A stretch of DNA of 64,000 nt from Ruminococcus bicirculans (ex Wegman et al. 2014) (GTDB taxonomy: Bacteria; Bacillota; Clostridia; Oscillospirales; Ruminococcaceae): positions 1,116,001 to 1,180,000 of the forward strand of contig NZ_HF545616.1 of assembly GCF_000723465.1 (NCBI RefSeq). Direction: 5' to 3'. The notes below the pieces were generated by a model. It did not search any database. It saw nothing but the letters and a program-made list of their open reading frames with translations, and was not told where the DNA came from. How positions within the stretch are numbered: the first letter of the stretch is position 1; each line of letters starts with the position of its first letter. Positions 24,376 through 34,442 of the stretch are shown one piece after another. The position numbers and the translations under genes are program-made.

Positions 24376-24404
24376 TTGACAAGATTTTTCTGCTATGGTA
24401 AAAT
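24376..24404 (+). promoter_or_regulatory. addBA promoter
   Basis: TTGACA (24376-24381), 17-base spacer, TAAAAT (24399-24404). It is back to back with the MATE promoter. Confidence 0.88.
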
Positions 24405-24440
24405 GTTATTATGATAATTTATGTTAGGGGAGAAAGCGTA

Positions 24441-27158
24441 ATGACTTTTATAGAGTGGCTCAAAGACTGTAATGAAGCAGACCCTTTGACTAAAAAGGTT
24501 TACATATGTAATGATTATCTCAACGCCGAGAGAATGTTGGAGAACGCAAGCGGTGAAAATATTGTTATAAGGCTTGAAAGATACACAGTCGCAGATCATG
24601 CAAAGCATATTATCGAAACCAGTGCCGAGTATATGGACAGCAGGATAATAACACTGTCAAATGCTGAGGGCTGTGAGATAGTAAGACGTATTATTGATGA
24701 AAGCGGTATAAACTATTTTAAAAGCGATGACCATAATGCCTGCATGGAGATATTCAAGACAATATCAGAGCTTAGAATGAACTGTATAGACCCTGATTCA
24801 TTGTCCTTGGACAGCAGACGTATCAACACGCTAAGAGCGATCTTTCAAGCGTATGAAAGCAAGCTTTCAGACAGCAAACTATATGACAGTGCAAAGCTCA
24901 TAAGCATTGCCAGCGGTCTTATAAAGGCTGGTAAGGCAGACGTGAGCAACGTTCATTTTGCATATGACAAAGAAATAGAAGCTGACAAGCTGACAGCGGA
25001 GTATATAGGGCTTTTGTCTGATCCTGCGGTTATAGATAACATGGCTGATATGAGCGATGAGCAGTATCAGAATGGTCTGAGAAAATTAGCACAAAAGGCG
25101 GAGCTTTGGAGAAATTATGGCGTAACAAACGAGGTGGAGAGAACTGTTCTACATATCGTGAACAGTGGTTACGAGCTTTGCGATACCGCTGTGCTGTGTC
25201 CAGATGACGAGTATATGGACTTGCTCATGAATATGTGCGATCAATACAAAGTCCCTGTGGAATTTCCTGAGGGCATTTCATGCAGACACAGTGACGTTGT
25301 TGCATTTTTCAGGGCAATGCTCAAATGGTGCAAAAATGACTATAGATTTGACCTTTTCAAAGATGTGATGCTTTCGCCTGTTTTCAAATATGAGGAGAAA
25401 GTAGAGGACGGCAAGACCAAAAGCAAGGGCAGGATATTCCTTGAAGCACAGAACTCTGGAAACGGCTGGGGCATTGAATGGTATAGCACAAGGAATAGTC
25501 AGGTGTTCAAGGACTTTTATAAGTTCTTTAAAAAAGAAAATGTCAGCGCAAAAGAGTTTTACGGTGGCGTGCTGAAATTGGTGAATGAGTATGTGAGAGG
25601 TACAAACGCTGAGCAGAGAAGTTCCATATCAAGCGTTAAGGAAGCTTTGATAGGCAGATATAGATTTTATGCAGACTATGACAAGAGTCTTAGCTTGCAG
25701 GAAACAATGACTGAGATCACCGACATTGCAGAGAACGCAAGGTATTCTTTGCCTGCATCAAAAGGCGCTGTTACCTGCTGTCTTATGGGGTGGTATTCTG
25801 CGCTTTTCATGAAAAACATATATGCTCTTGGTCTGACAACAGGAAGATTTCCTGTCATGCAGGACGAGTCGCCTGTTCTGAACGATAAGGAGAGAGAACA
25901 GCTTTTCGGCAACCGTGACCATTGTTCTGACTCTATCGAGCGCAGAAAGCTCACTGACCTTGTGAGAACTGTTCTCATGGCTGAGAGAGCAAACCTTGTT
26001 GTAAGCTGTAGTGTTTATGATACCGTAGAAATAAGAGCGCAAAGCCCGTCGGCAGTGTATACTGTTATTGCGGCTGAAAAGGGCATTGATGTAAACAAAA
26101 TAGAAGTGTATGATTATCTTTCCGACAGACGCAAGGTGAGCGTGCGTTCTGAGATATCATTAAACAGTGCTTTTCTTAACAAGGCAGAAAAAATCGGGCT
26201 TCATGATGACGGTGCAAAGCAAAGCGAAAGCCTTACGGAGTATCTTGATAAGCAAAGAGAAAGCCGTATAGATATATTGCGTGAAATGTGCGAAAATGAA
26301 CATTTTATCATTTCTGCCACAAGCCTTTCGACTATGCTTCAGTGTCCGCTGAGGTTTTTCTATGAGCGTATTGCCCATGTTGAAAAGCCGCAGGAGGTGG
26401 ATATAGACCGCAGTGCATGGCTCAAAGGCAATGTCAAGGGAATGTATATACATGAGATAATGGAGAATTATGCCAAGACTGTGCTTAAAGGCAAAGGTGC
26501 GAATGAGGTGTCTGAAACTGTTGACAAGGCGATACTTGATGAGATATTCGAGAGCGTTTCTAAAAACTATCTCCGTAACTATCCCCCTGTGGATATGACT
26601 GTTGCGCAGAGTGAGAGAGAGGAATATTACAACTGTGTCAAAGCTTATCTTGACGAACTGCACGGCGATATACACTCAGGCAAACGTGAGGTCGTTGAGG
26701 TCGAGTATCCGTTCAACGGTGATGTGGAGATAGGCAAATATACAGTCACCATAAGGGGCAGGATAGACCGCCTTGACAGGATAATAGACGGCACAAAGGT
26801 GTCATACCAGATAGTTGACTACAAGACGGAGGATATCAAAAAATTCAGGGAAAAGCTCCCAGAAGACCCACAGGATCATATTTATGCACTTGCGCTTGAA
26901 AATGGTTGTACGCCTGTGGGAGAAGTGAGCGAAAGTGATATCGTTGCCGCAGATTACGTTTTCATTCTTGAAAAAGGGAATTGCCATGTAGTTAACAATA
27001 AGGATAATTCTGGAATCGAAAACATGATAACAATAACATTTAAGAAAATAGTAGAAGAGGGCTTTAAAAAGTGTATTGTGAATAAGAATGATAAAATTAC
27101 TCCATGCACGTTTTGTCCTGCTTATGAAGAAGTTTGCTCAGGGGGTGCAACAGAATGA
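24441..27158 (+). CDS. addB: AddB-type subunit of the AddAB helicase-nuclease
   Basis: 905 residues from the ATG at 24441, with AGGGGAG 9 bases upstream; the ATG at 24411 would lie at the predicted transcription start. The C-terminal PD-(D/E)XK nuclease is clear: GRIDRLD and IVDYKTED. Iron-sulphur cysteines are in LQCPLRFFYE and in the final CTFCPAYEEVC. AddB inspects DNA for the recombination hotspot and cuts one strand. It is shorter than the ~1150-residue Bacillus AddB, and the N-terminus has no GxxGSGKS Walker A. It overlaps addA by 4 bases. Confidence 0.88.
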   Translation: MTFIEWLKDCNEADPLTKKVYICNDYLNAERMLENASGENIVIRLERYTVADHAKHIIETSAEYMDSRIITLSNAEGCEIVRRIIDESGINYFKSDDHNACMEIFKTISELRMNCIDPDSLSLDSRRINTLRAIFQAYESKLSDSKLYDSAKLISIASGLIKAGKADVSNVHFAYDKEIEADKLTAEYIGLLSDPAVIDNMADMSDEQYQNGLRKLAQKAELWRNYGVTNEVERTVLHIVNSGYELCDTAVLCPDDEYMDLLMNMCDQYKVPVEFPEGISCRHSDVVAFFRAMLKWCKNDYRFDLFKDVMLSPVFKYEEKVEDGKTKSKGRIFLEAQNSGNGWGIEWYSTRNSQVFKDFYKFFKKENVSAKEFYGGVLKLVNEYVRGTNAEQRSSISSVKEALIGRYRFYADYDKSLSLQETMTEITDIAENARYSLPASKGAVTCCLMGWYSALFMKNIYALGLTTGRFPVMQDESPVLNDKEREQLFGNRDHCSDSIERRKLTDLVRTVLMAERANLVVSCSVYDTVEIRAQSPSAVYTVIAAEKGIDVNKIEVYDYLSDRRKVSVRSEISLNSAFLNKAEKIGLHDDGAKQSESLTEYLDKQRESRIDILREMCENEHFIISATSLSTMLQCPLRFFYERIAHVEKPQEVDIDRSAWLKGNVKGMYIHEIMENYAKTVLKGKGANEVSETVDKAILDEIFESVSKNYLRNYPPVDMTVAQSEREEYYNCVKAYLDELHGDIHSGKREVVEVEYPFNGDVEIGKYTVTIRGRIDRLDRIIDGTKVSYQIVDYKTEDIKKFREKLPEDPQDHIYALALENGCTPVGEVSESDIVAADYVFILEKGNCHVVNNKDNSGIENMITITFKKIVEEGFKKCIVNKNDKITPCTFCPAYEEVCSGGATE

Positions 27159-30100
27159 GTGAAGAACAGATAAGAAGCTATATAATAGACAAAGACAGTT
27201 ATGATAAGAATATCCTTGTTGAAGCAGGCGCAGGTGCAGGTAAGACAAGGCTTATAATACAGCGTGTTATAGGTCAGATAGGCGCAGGTATACCTGTTGA
27301 AAAGATAGTGCTTATAACTTTCACCAACGCTGCTGCAAACGAGCTTTATGAGAGGATACAGGCAGGGCTTACGGAGAATATCGCAAAATGCAGCGGTGAG
27401 GAAAAGAAGCTGTATGAGAACGCTGTTATGAATTTACAGCGCATGAAGATAAGCACTATACACAGCTTTTGTTTGAGTATGCTGTCAGAACAGCCTTTTG
27501 AAGCTGACCTGCATTTGGGATTAAAACTTGCCGAGGACGGTGAAACAAAGCAGGCACAGGCTGACTTTTTCGAGAGATATTACCGCACAAATGGTGCGAA
27601 CATAGAAGATTTCGGCTTTCTGAACAGCAATCAATATAAGCTCAGAGACAGCCGTGTGAAAAACTTTCTTATGGAAACATTTCTTGAGTGTGCTGAATAC
27701 AGAGATGTTGAGTTTGTTAGGGATAAAAGCTATGACAGTGTGACATTTGACACCATAAATAAGCTTGCCTATAAAGAAATGTGTAACTATAGGGATAGTC
27801 TTGTGCGTGCATTCTATAATGGTGCTTTGGGTGGAAAATACGAAGATATAGCAGGTTTTCTTGTTGGTGATGTGACAAAGTTTTTTCCTGATAATATGAA
27901 TGTCTACGACCCAAAGTATAATTATGTAAAAGTCTGCGCTAATCTTAAAGCTTGCAAAAAGTTCCTTGAGCCTTTTAATAAGACTAAAATTAAGAAAGAT
28001 CATCCAAAGAGCAATGAGAACATGGCTATTTTCAGCCCAAGTGGGTTTGATAATGTAAAGAAAGAAAATGCACTATATTCCCTCAACAAGACGGCAACAT
28101 ATATAGAGCAGGCTGTGAAGGCTTATCAGGAGAGTGAAGACGGGGAGAACGTTTCAAATGACGGGCTTTTGTATCACACTCACGAGCTTCTCAAAAACAG
28201 CAGTGAGGCAAGAGCGTTTTTCAAAGACAAGTATTCCTGCATTTATATAGACGAGTTTCAGGACACTGACGTTATGCAGACTGAACTTCTCCTGTATCTT
28301 TGCGCTGACGACAGCAATCTTGTAGCAGGCGGTGATATATGGCAATGCCCGCTCCGTGACGGTGCGCTGTTTGCGGTGGGCGACCCTAAACAGTCTATCT
28401 ACGGCTTCCGTGACGCCGATATCAGGCTTTATAACAAAATGAAAGCCAAATTCCAGAACAATAACGAGAAAAACTGCGAGTTTTTCTCACTTGATTACAA
28501 CTTCCGCTCTGATGAGCAGCTTATAGCTTGGGTAAATGAAAAGTTCCAGCCTGAAATAAACGGCAAATATGGTATGACGTACAGCGATATGATATCAAAG
28601 GCTGATAAGCCTGCGGCTGTTTCCGACGATGTTATCAGAGGGGCGTATTTTGTCAAAGATCCAGGTGCTGAAAGTGTGGCTAAGATAATTTCAGACCTAG
28701 TGAAGGTCGGAAAGATATTCGACAAGGGTGTGGAAAGACCTATAAAATACAGTGATTTTCTTCTGCTTCTTTGGAACACAACTCAAATGGAGTTTTATTC
28801 AATGGTCTTGACAGATCGTGGCATACCATACACAATGTGGGGCAAACGTCCTCAAAAAAACAGTCTGGTGCTGAAAAGATTTATTGCTCTTGCAGAGTTC
28901 GTTTTTGAAAGCTACAGCCCTACCGCAAAGGAAAAGGCTTATTCTATCCTTTGGAGATGTAGGCCTGACAGCATCGATTTTGAAGACGCTGAAATTGACG
29001 TAGACGATTATGAACAAAACTGTGAAAGCAATGACGCCACGCTTGTTGCAGTAAAGGCGTCTGCCGATACTGTCAATGAGCCTATAGCGAAGCTATATAA
29101 GATACTTGATTTTCCTGAGCTTCTTTTCGATAATACCAGCAACAGAGAATATGAGCTTTCAAATCTTATCTATCTTCTTGAAAAGTGGGAAAAGCAGGAT
29201 TTTGCAGGAAGCGGCGAGCTTATGGACATGATGAAAAACGAGCTTTCTGTGCTGAAAGAAAAAGAGCTTATCCTTGACAGCAGTGAGCAGAACTGCGTAA
29301 GGCTCATGAATCTTCATAAGGCAAAGGGTCTTGAGGGGAATATCGTTATTATGGCGGAGGCTAAAAATCATAAATTCAGCGGTGGAAAGTACACCGACCT
29401 TGTGGCTAAAAGACAGGTCTATGTACCTTTGAAAACAAGCGATTATTCATATATGGACTATCTGACATTCTACCCTAATGAAAGGAAGCAGGCAGAGGAT
29501 AAATATTTTGGCGAACAGCTCAGGCTTGAATATGTTGCGGCCACAAGAGCAAAGCAGGCTTTTATATTTGTGTATACTTTTGAACGGAAAAAACCTGTGA
29601 TCGACAAACTTACAATGAGCAAAATAGGCAGAGAATTGCCGCAGATAAACAATGCCACAGCGCAAAGTGCTGTGCAGGCGGCGCAGATAAACGTCAAGGA
29701 TATATTCGACGAGGTGAACAACAGCCGAAATGCTTTTGATGAAAGCGTTAAAAAGCTCAGTGAGAAATATGTTAGCAAAATCACTCCTAGCCACCTTGAG
29801 GACGGCAAAAAAGTCACTATACCAAGTGGAGTGGAGAAACTGTCTTATGAACGTCCAAAGGGCATAGATATCGGTCATATGGTACATCGTGCCTTTGAGC
29901 TTGCGGTGAATATGCGTGGGAAGCTGTTTCCGTATAACGAAACGCCACAGCAGAATGAGCTAATTCAGAAGATTGTCAGCAGAGCGTATCTCGACTTTGA
30001 GGACGAGTGCAGTTCGCAGGATTCTGAGAGCTTTTATAAGGACTATATCAACTATCAGCTGCACAGCTTTTTGAAAGATAAGGATATCGAAAAATTGCTC

Positions 30101-30403
30101 AAAACTGCGCAGGCGGTGTATACAGAGCTTCCATTCTACAGTATGGACGGCAATGAATACAGCAACGGAGTTATGGATCTTGTGCTTAAAATGTCAGACA
30201 AAAGCTTTATCATAATCGACTATAAGACCAACATACAGGAAGAAGCCGACAGAAAGCTTTTTGAGGAGAGAATTTTAAAGACATATCGTTCACAGCTTGA
30301 TTTCTACGAAAAGATACTCAGAAAAATGCTCTCGCTCAGTGAGGAAACTGAGGTGGAGTGCCATATTTACTTTATGAATGACGATAAATATATGAAAAAC
30401 TAG
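27155..30403 (+). CDS. addA: AddA, UvrD-like helicase/nuclease subunit
   Basis: 1082 residues from the ATG at 27155, preceded by AGGGGG and sharing ATGA with addB. Helicase motifs are intact: EAGAGAGKT (Walker A, 24-31), IDEFQDTD (Walker B), VGDPKQSIYGFRDAD (motif III) and LEYVAATRAKQAF (motif VI). The C-terminal RecB-family nuclease has NGVMDLVL and IIDYKTN. AddAB unwinds and trims double-strand ends for RecA loading. A short segment GGDIWQCPLRDGA just before motif III looks like an insertion. Length is slightly below the ~1230-residue Bacillus AddA. Confidence 0.95.
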   Translation: MSEEQIRSYIIDKDSYDKNILVEAGAGAGKTRLIIQRVIGQIGAGIPVEKIVLITFTNAAANELYERIQAGLTENIAKCSGEEKKLYENAVMNLQRMKISTIHSFCLSMLSEQPFEADLHLGLKLAEDGETKQAQADFFERYYRTNGANIEDFGFLNSNQYKLRDSRVKNFLMETFLECAEYRDVEFVRDKSYDSVTFDTINKLAYKEMCNYRDSLVRAFYNGALGGKYEDIAGFLVGDVTKFFPDNMNVYDPKYNYVKVCANLKACKKFLEPFNKTKIKKDHPKSNENMAIFSPSGFDNVKKENALYSLNKTATYIEQAVKAYQESEDGENVSNDGLLYHTHELLKNSSEARAFFKDKYSCIYIDEFQDTDVMQTELLLYLCADDSNLVAGGDIWQCPLRDGALFAVGDPKQSIYGFRDADIRLYNKMKAKFQNNNEKNCEFFSLDYNFRSDEQLIAWVNEKFQPEINGKYGMTYSDMISKADKPAAVSDDVIRGAYFVKDPGAESVAKIISDLVKVGKIFDKGVERPIKYSDFLLLLWNTTQMEFYSMVLTDRGIPYTMWGKRPQKNSLVLKRFIALAEFVFESYSPTAKEKAYSILWRCRPDSIDFEDAEIDVDDYEQNCESNDATLVAVKASADTVNEPIAKLYKILDFPELLFDNTSNREYELSNLIYLLEKWEKQDFAGSGELMDMMKNELSVLKEKELILDSSEQNCVRLMNLHKAKGLEGNIVIMAEAKNHKFSGGKYTDLVAKRQVYVPLKTSDYSYMDYLTFYPNERKQAEDKYFGEQLRLEYVAATRAKQAFIFVYTFERKKPVIDKLTMSKIGRELPQINNATAQSAVQAAQINVKDIFDEVNNSRNAFDESVKKLSEKYVSKITPSHLEDGKKVTIPSGVEKLSYERPKGIDIGHMVHRAFELAVNMRGKLFPYNETPQQNELIQKIVSRAYLDFEDECSSQDSESFYKDYINYQLHSFLKDKDIEKLLKTAQAVYTELPFYSMDGNEYSNGVMDLVLKMSDKSFIIIDYKTNIQEEADRKLFEERILKTYRSQLDFYEKILRKMLSLSEETEVECHIYFMNDDKYMKN

Positions 30404-30468
30404 AGCAAAGTCGTTAGAAATATGAATGAGTTAATATTGTGAATAATATTGTAATTTGTATCGTTCGG

Positions 30469-30497
30469 TTGACAATGTGATTGAGGTGTGGTATAAT
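30469..30497 (+). promoter_or_regulatory. promoter of the c-di-GMP signalling pair
   Basis: TTGACA (30469-30474), 17-base spacer, TATAAT (30492-30497); a consensus promoter about 75 bases before the start codon. Confidence 0.92.
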
Positions 30498-30571
30498 AAA
30501 TCAGTTAATAATGTCGAAAAAAGTAAAAAAAGCAACAATAAGTCTACACTAAGCGTAAGGAGAACGTGAAT

Positions 30572-32512
30572 ATGGACGTGTACAAATTATGGACCTGCGA
30601 TGATAACAGCGAAAGCCAACTGAGTTCTACCTCTTCGGAGATAGAAAAGGAAATTGACGTTCTCAGGAAAACTTTTGATTTTGTCAGGCTTCTGAAAGCG
30701 GACGGTCCTCATGGAGTGAGCGGCTGCGTTGAAAATCCATGTCAGTGTTTTTCTTTTTGGAAAGTGGACGAGCCTTGTGAAAACTGTATATCCTTAAAAA
30801 CTTTTATTGATAAAAAGCCGAGAACTAAGCTTGAATTTATGGGAACTGACATTTATCAGGTCTTTTCAAAGTATGTTCAGGTTGACGGAGAGCCGTATGT
30901 TATGGAGCTTATCAAAAAGCTTGATGAGGACTCTCTGCTGGGTGTTCAGGACAGAGAAAAGATAATGAATAAGCTGTCAAAATATCATAAGGCAATGTAT
31001 ACTGATGCATTGACAGGTGCGAGCAACAGGAGATATTTTGAAGATAAGCTTAAAAAGTCCCATGTGCCTGCGGGCGTTGCGATGATAGATCTTGACGACT
31101 TCAAGGTTTATAATGATACATGCGGTCATGACGCAGGAGATATGGTGCTTGTGACAGTGGTTGATGCTATAAGGCGCTGTATTAGAAAATCTGATGTGCT
31201 TGTGCGTTATGGTGGCGACGAGTTTTTGCTTGTCATGCCTGGTATTCAGGAGGACGATTTTGCCCATAAGCTCAGGAAGATAAAACGAAATATCCATGCG
31301 GCAACTGTGCCAGGGTATTCAAATATACGTCTGTCAGCAAGCGTCGGCGGCGTTTTCTCTGATGGCAATAGCCTTGACGAAGCTGTCAGCAAGGCTGATA
31401 AGCTTATGTATCAGGCAAAGACAAAGAAAGATACAGTTGTCACAGATGGTCACGAAAGTGTTGCCGGTGAGCCTCAAAAGCAGGAGATACTTATTGTTGA
31501 CGATTCAAATATAAACAGAGAGATACTCTCTGAAATGCTTGGCAATGAATATATCATACATGAGGCGGCAAGCGGCGAGGAGTGTATTGACCTGCTTAGT
31601 CAGTATGGCACTGGAATTTCACTTGTGCTTTTAGATATAATCATGCCCGAAATGGACGGATTTGAAGTCCTTGACTATATGGCGGAACATCATTGGATAG
31701 ATGATATCCCTGTTATAATGATATCAAGCGAGGATTCTGCGTCCTCTATAAGAAAAGCATATGAGTTTGGCGTTTCTGATTATATCAGCAGACCCTTTGA
31801 TTCACGCGTTGTGTATCAGCGTGTGTTCAATACCATTAAGCTTTATGCAAAACAGCGCAGACTTATTTCCCTTGTCAGCGACCAGATGTATGAAAAAGAT
31901 AAAAACAACCGTATGATGATAAGCATACTCAGCCAGATAGTAGAGTTCAGAAACGGCGAGAGTGGAAGTCATGTGGTGAACATAAAGCGCATAACGGAGC
32001 TGCTTTTGGATAGGCTTCCCATGCGCACAAACAAGTATACTGTCAGCGGCACTGAGCAGCTTCTCATACCAATGGCTGCGGCACTCCATGATATCGGCAA
32101 GATAGGTATTGACGATAAGATACTCAATAAGCCCGGCAGGCTAACCAAAGAGGAGTTTGAGATAATGAAAACTCACTCCGCTATCGGAGCGAATATGCTT
32201 GAAAGTCTTGAGCAGTTCCGTGACGAGCCACTCTTGAAGATAGCCCATGACATATGCAGGTGGCACCATGAGCGTTATGACGGCAGGGGCTATCCTGACG
32301 GACTAAAAGGCGACGAGATACCGATATCGGCTCAGATAGTTTCTGTCGCTGACGTTTATGACGCACTTGTCAGCGAGCGAGTTTACAAAAAGGCGTATTC
32401 TCATGAAAAGGCTATGGCATTGATACTAAACGGAGAGTGCGGCACATTCAACCCTGTGCTTGTCGAATGTCTTAAAGATATTCAGAACGAGCTTGCAAAG
32501 GGCGTAGAATAA
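30572..32512 (+). CDS. GGDEF - receiver - HD-GYP signalling protein
   Basis: 646 residues from ATG 30572, with AAGGAG 9 bases upstream. An N-terminal domain (about 1-140) has a cysteine set (C-ENPCQC, PCENC) that may bind metal or sense redox; I do not recognise it. The GGDEF domain (about 145-300) has an intact GGDEF at 214 with an RKSD product-inhibition site 5 residues before it, so it should make c-di-GMP. A receiver domain (about 310-425) has phosphorylatable D355 (LLDIIMPEMDGF). HD-GYP (about 450-640) has H506-D507 and HHERYDGRGYP, so it should degrade c-di-GMP. It is a soluble protein. A separate Hpt gene follows. Confidence 0.93.
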   Translation: MDVYKLWTCDDNSESQLSSTSSEIEKEIDVLRKTFDFVRLLKADGPHGVSGCVENPCQCFSFWKVDEPCENCISLKTFIDKKPRTKLEFMGTDIYQVFSKYVQVDGEPYVMELIKKLDEDSLLGVQDREKIMNKLSKYHKAMYTDALTGASNRRYFEDKLKKSHVPAGVAMIDLDDFKVYNDTCGHDAGDMVLVTVVDAIRRCIRKSDVLVRYGGDEFLLVMPGIQEDDFAHKLRKIKRNIHAATVPGYSNIRLSASVGGVFSDGNSLDEAVSKADKLMYQAKTKKDTVVTDGHESVAGEPQKQEILIVDDSNINREILSEMLGNEYIIHEAASGEECIDLLSQYGTGISLVLLDIIMPEMDGFEVLDYMAEHHWIDDIPVIMISSEDSASSIRKAYEFGVSDYISRPFDSRVVYQRVFNTIKLYAKQRRLISLVSDQMYEKDKNNRMMISILSQIVEFRNGESGSHVVNIKRITELLLDRLPMRTNKYTVSGTEQLLIPMAAALHDIGKIGIDDKILNKPGRLTKEEFEIMKTHSAIGANMLESLEQFRDEPLLKIAHDICRWHHERYDGRGYPDGLKGDEIPISAQIVSVADVYDALVSERVYKKAYSHEKAMALILNGECGTFNPVLVECLKDIQNELAKGVE

Positions 32513-32542
32513 GAGATGATATGATTTGTAAGGAGTGTCCTG

Positions 32543-32893
32543 ATGACTACTAGAGAATTTTATGAAAGCATTGGCGCAAGTTATGATAGCGTTCTGGTAC
32601 GTTTCGGCAGTGAGAAAATGATAACAAAGTTTGCAAAAAGATTTGCAGATGATACAACTTTTCAGGATATGTGCAAGGCTTTAGAGGAGAAAAACGCCAA
32701 GGAAGCTTTCCGTATGGCACACACCCTCAAAGGCATTTGTAGCAATCTTGGCTTTGACGAACTTTACAAGGCGAGCTATGACCTTACAGAGGATCTTAGG
32801 GACGGTGAGCTGTCAGGCTATGAGCAGGATTATGAAAAGGTCTGCGAAAAATATAAGATAGTTTATGACTCTGTGACAAAAATAGATAACTGA
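32543..32893 (+). CDS. Hpt phosphotransfer protein
   Basis: 116 residues, helical, with MAHTLKGICSNLGF; H60 is the phosphorylatable His of the Hpt fold. Hpt proteins pass phosphate to receiver domains. The only visible receiver is D355 of the upstream GGDEF-HD-GYP protein, 30 bases away, so it is the likely partner. AAGGAG precedes the ATG. No sensor kinase lies nearby, so the phosphate source is unknown. Confidence 0.9.
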   Translation: MTTREFYESIGASYDSVLVRFGSEKMITKFAKRFADDTTFQDMCKALEEKNAKEAFRMAHTLKGICSNLGFDELYKASYDLTEDLRDGELSGYEQDYEKVCEKYKIVYDSVTKIDN

Positions 32894-33069
32894 GTTTTGA
32901 ACGATAGTCTGTCAGACTGTCGGTTTTATGGTGAGGAGGAGCTTCCACCACATGAGCTTAGAATGATGTCTGCGTTTAATGCGAAGATAGCAAACTTCAA
33001 TCGCAAAACTATCAAGGGCAGACAACGTTTCAGAATGAAACATTTAATTAGCCCCAGAAAACAGCAAAA

Positions 33070-33102
33070 CACCCGTATCATGTGCGATACGGGTGCTTTT
33101 TT
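33070..33102 (+). terminator. intrinsic terminator
   Basis: CACCCGTATC (33070-33079) pairs with GATACGGGTG (33086-33095), followed by CTTTTTT. It sits between the Hpt gene and the convergent minus-strand lipase-like gene, with a short T-run also on the minus side. The 175 bases before it hold no gene I can support. Confidence 0.92.
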
Positions 33103-33103
33103 A

Positions 33104-34432
33104 TCAGAAGCCTTGTTCTTTAAGCTTTTTTACTATATCTACATAAAATTCTCTCACGTCAAAATCCTTGATGTTCTCCCTGAAAAGGTCGATAACGTCG
33201 CCATGAGAAATGCCACGCTTGCCCTTGTGTTCTATCATCTTGGAGTTTTCACCATAAAGTCCCGACTCAACTGTTACTAGCCCGTCATTGCCCTTGCCGT
33301 ATGGCTTGTTGAGCAGATAGCCGATATTTAACGGAAAACCTGCGGAACGTATGCTGTTCATTTTACTCATCACGGAGCGGTAGGAAACCAACCGGCTGTC
33401 AGGGGTGCTTGCGTTAAGCTCAGAGCAGTTTTTGTAAGTCAGGTCATAAACGCCATCTAAAAAGCTTGGGTCTTTGTCACCCAGAGCAGTGAAAAGCTTG
33501 TTGTATTTTCTATCAACAAAGCCCTGTATGCTCTCAGGTATCTTCCCAAGAAGCATATCAACGAATTTACAGCCATAGTGTGGCGTGTTTATGGTGGTAA
33601 GGGTTGCCACATATTTGTCCATGCCGAGGTGAGAGATAGCATATCTTGAGTCAAGCCCACCCTTTGAGTGTGCGATTATGTTGACCTTTTCTGCGCCTGT
33701 TTCTGCAATGACTTCTTTTATTCTTTCGGCTACCTCAGTGGCACTGACGGATACTTTGTTGGCGGACTGTTGCTTGCCGTAATAGACCTCTGCGCCATTT
33801 CTAATAAGTTCATTAGGTACCCTGCCCCAATAGTTTATTACCTGCCAATCACGGAAGAATATGCCATGCACCATAAGTATAGGATACTTTGTCTTGCATA
33901 TCTCGTTCTCTTTTCGAGCAGCGTCAAGGTCAAGCTTTGCCTGCTCGAAGTAGTATTCACTTCTCGCTGCCTTGTAGAATTTTCTGAACACGATACAGTT
34001 CACAAGTGGTATGTACCAGGTGAATAACAGAATAACATACCACAGTATTTTCACCTGACGTGCCGAAGCCGCTATCCGCACAATGCCACTCAGACACAAA
34101 AGCGTTGTTATAGCATAAGCGCAAAGTGCATTTGCAAGAAGCCGCCAACCGTTCAGCTTTGTAAAGCAAAGCACAATCACTATTATAAACTGTATAACGC
34201 TTTGCAAAACACCGCAGCCAAGTACAAACGCTCCGGAATCAAGCCGTCGGATTTTTCCATGAGAACCTTTGCGTCCATGTGATTTGAACATGAAAACCAA
34301 GGTGTATAGTGCCAAAAGTATGATGATAAGCGTTTTGAGCAGAGAATTTATGTCAATAAGTTTCCACAGCGCAGGTGCGTTTGCAAGCAGAAGCACCGGT
34401 ATAGAAAGAAAAGTTCCCCTAATTTTTTTCAT
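33104..34432 (-). CDS. membrane-anchored alpha/beta hydrolase, lipase-like
   Basis: 442 residues. The N-terminal third has about four membrane helices. The hydrolase domain starts around PILMVHGIFFRDW, the oxyanion region, and has IIAHSKGGLDSRYA, giving a nucleophile Ser in AHSKGG instead of the usual GHSxGG. Later INTPHYG and a C-terminal SHGDVIDL may supply the acid and His. It resembles PGAP1/triacylglycerol lipase folds and probably acts on lipids at the membrane. AAGGGG precedes the ATG. It begins 10 bases after the DnaI-like gene, so it is part of that operon. Confidence 0.8.
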   Translation of the reverse strand: MKKIRGTFLSIPVLLLANAPALWKLIDINSLLKTLIIILLALYTLVFMFKSHGRKGSHGKIRRLDSGAFVLGCGVLQSVIQFIIVIVLCFTKLNGWRLLANALCAYAITTLLCLSGIVRIAASARQVKILWYVILLFTWYIPLVNCIVFRKFYKAARSEYYFEQAKLDLDAARKENEICKTKYPILMVHGIFFRDWQVINYWGRVPNELIRNGAEVYYGKQQSANKVSVSATEVAERIKEVIAETGAEKVNIIAHSKGGLDSRYAISHLGMDKYVATLTTINTPHYGCKFVDMLLGKIPESIQGFVDRKYNKLFTALGDKDPSFLDGVYDLTYKNCSELNASTPDSRLVSYRSVMSKMNSIRSAGFPLNIGYLLNKPYGKGNDGLVTVESGLYGENSKMIEHKGKRGISHGDVIDLFRENIKDFDVREFYVDIVKKLKEQGF

Positions 34433-34442
34433 TTTTTACCCC

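Noticed and set aside
32897-33280. 127-residue plus-strand ORF after the Hpt gene
   Set aside because: It starts at TTG without a good ribosome-binding site, runs through a strong terminator and into the antisense of the lipase-like gene.
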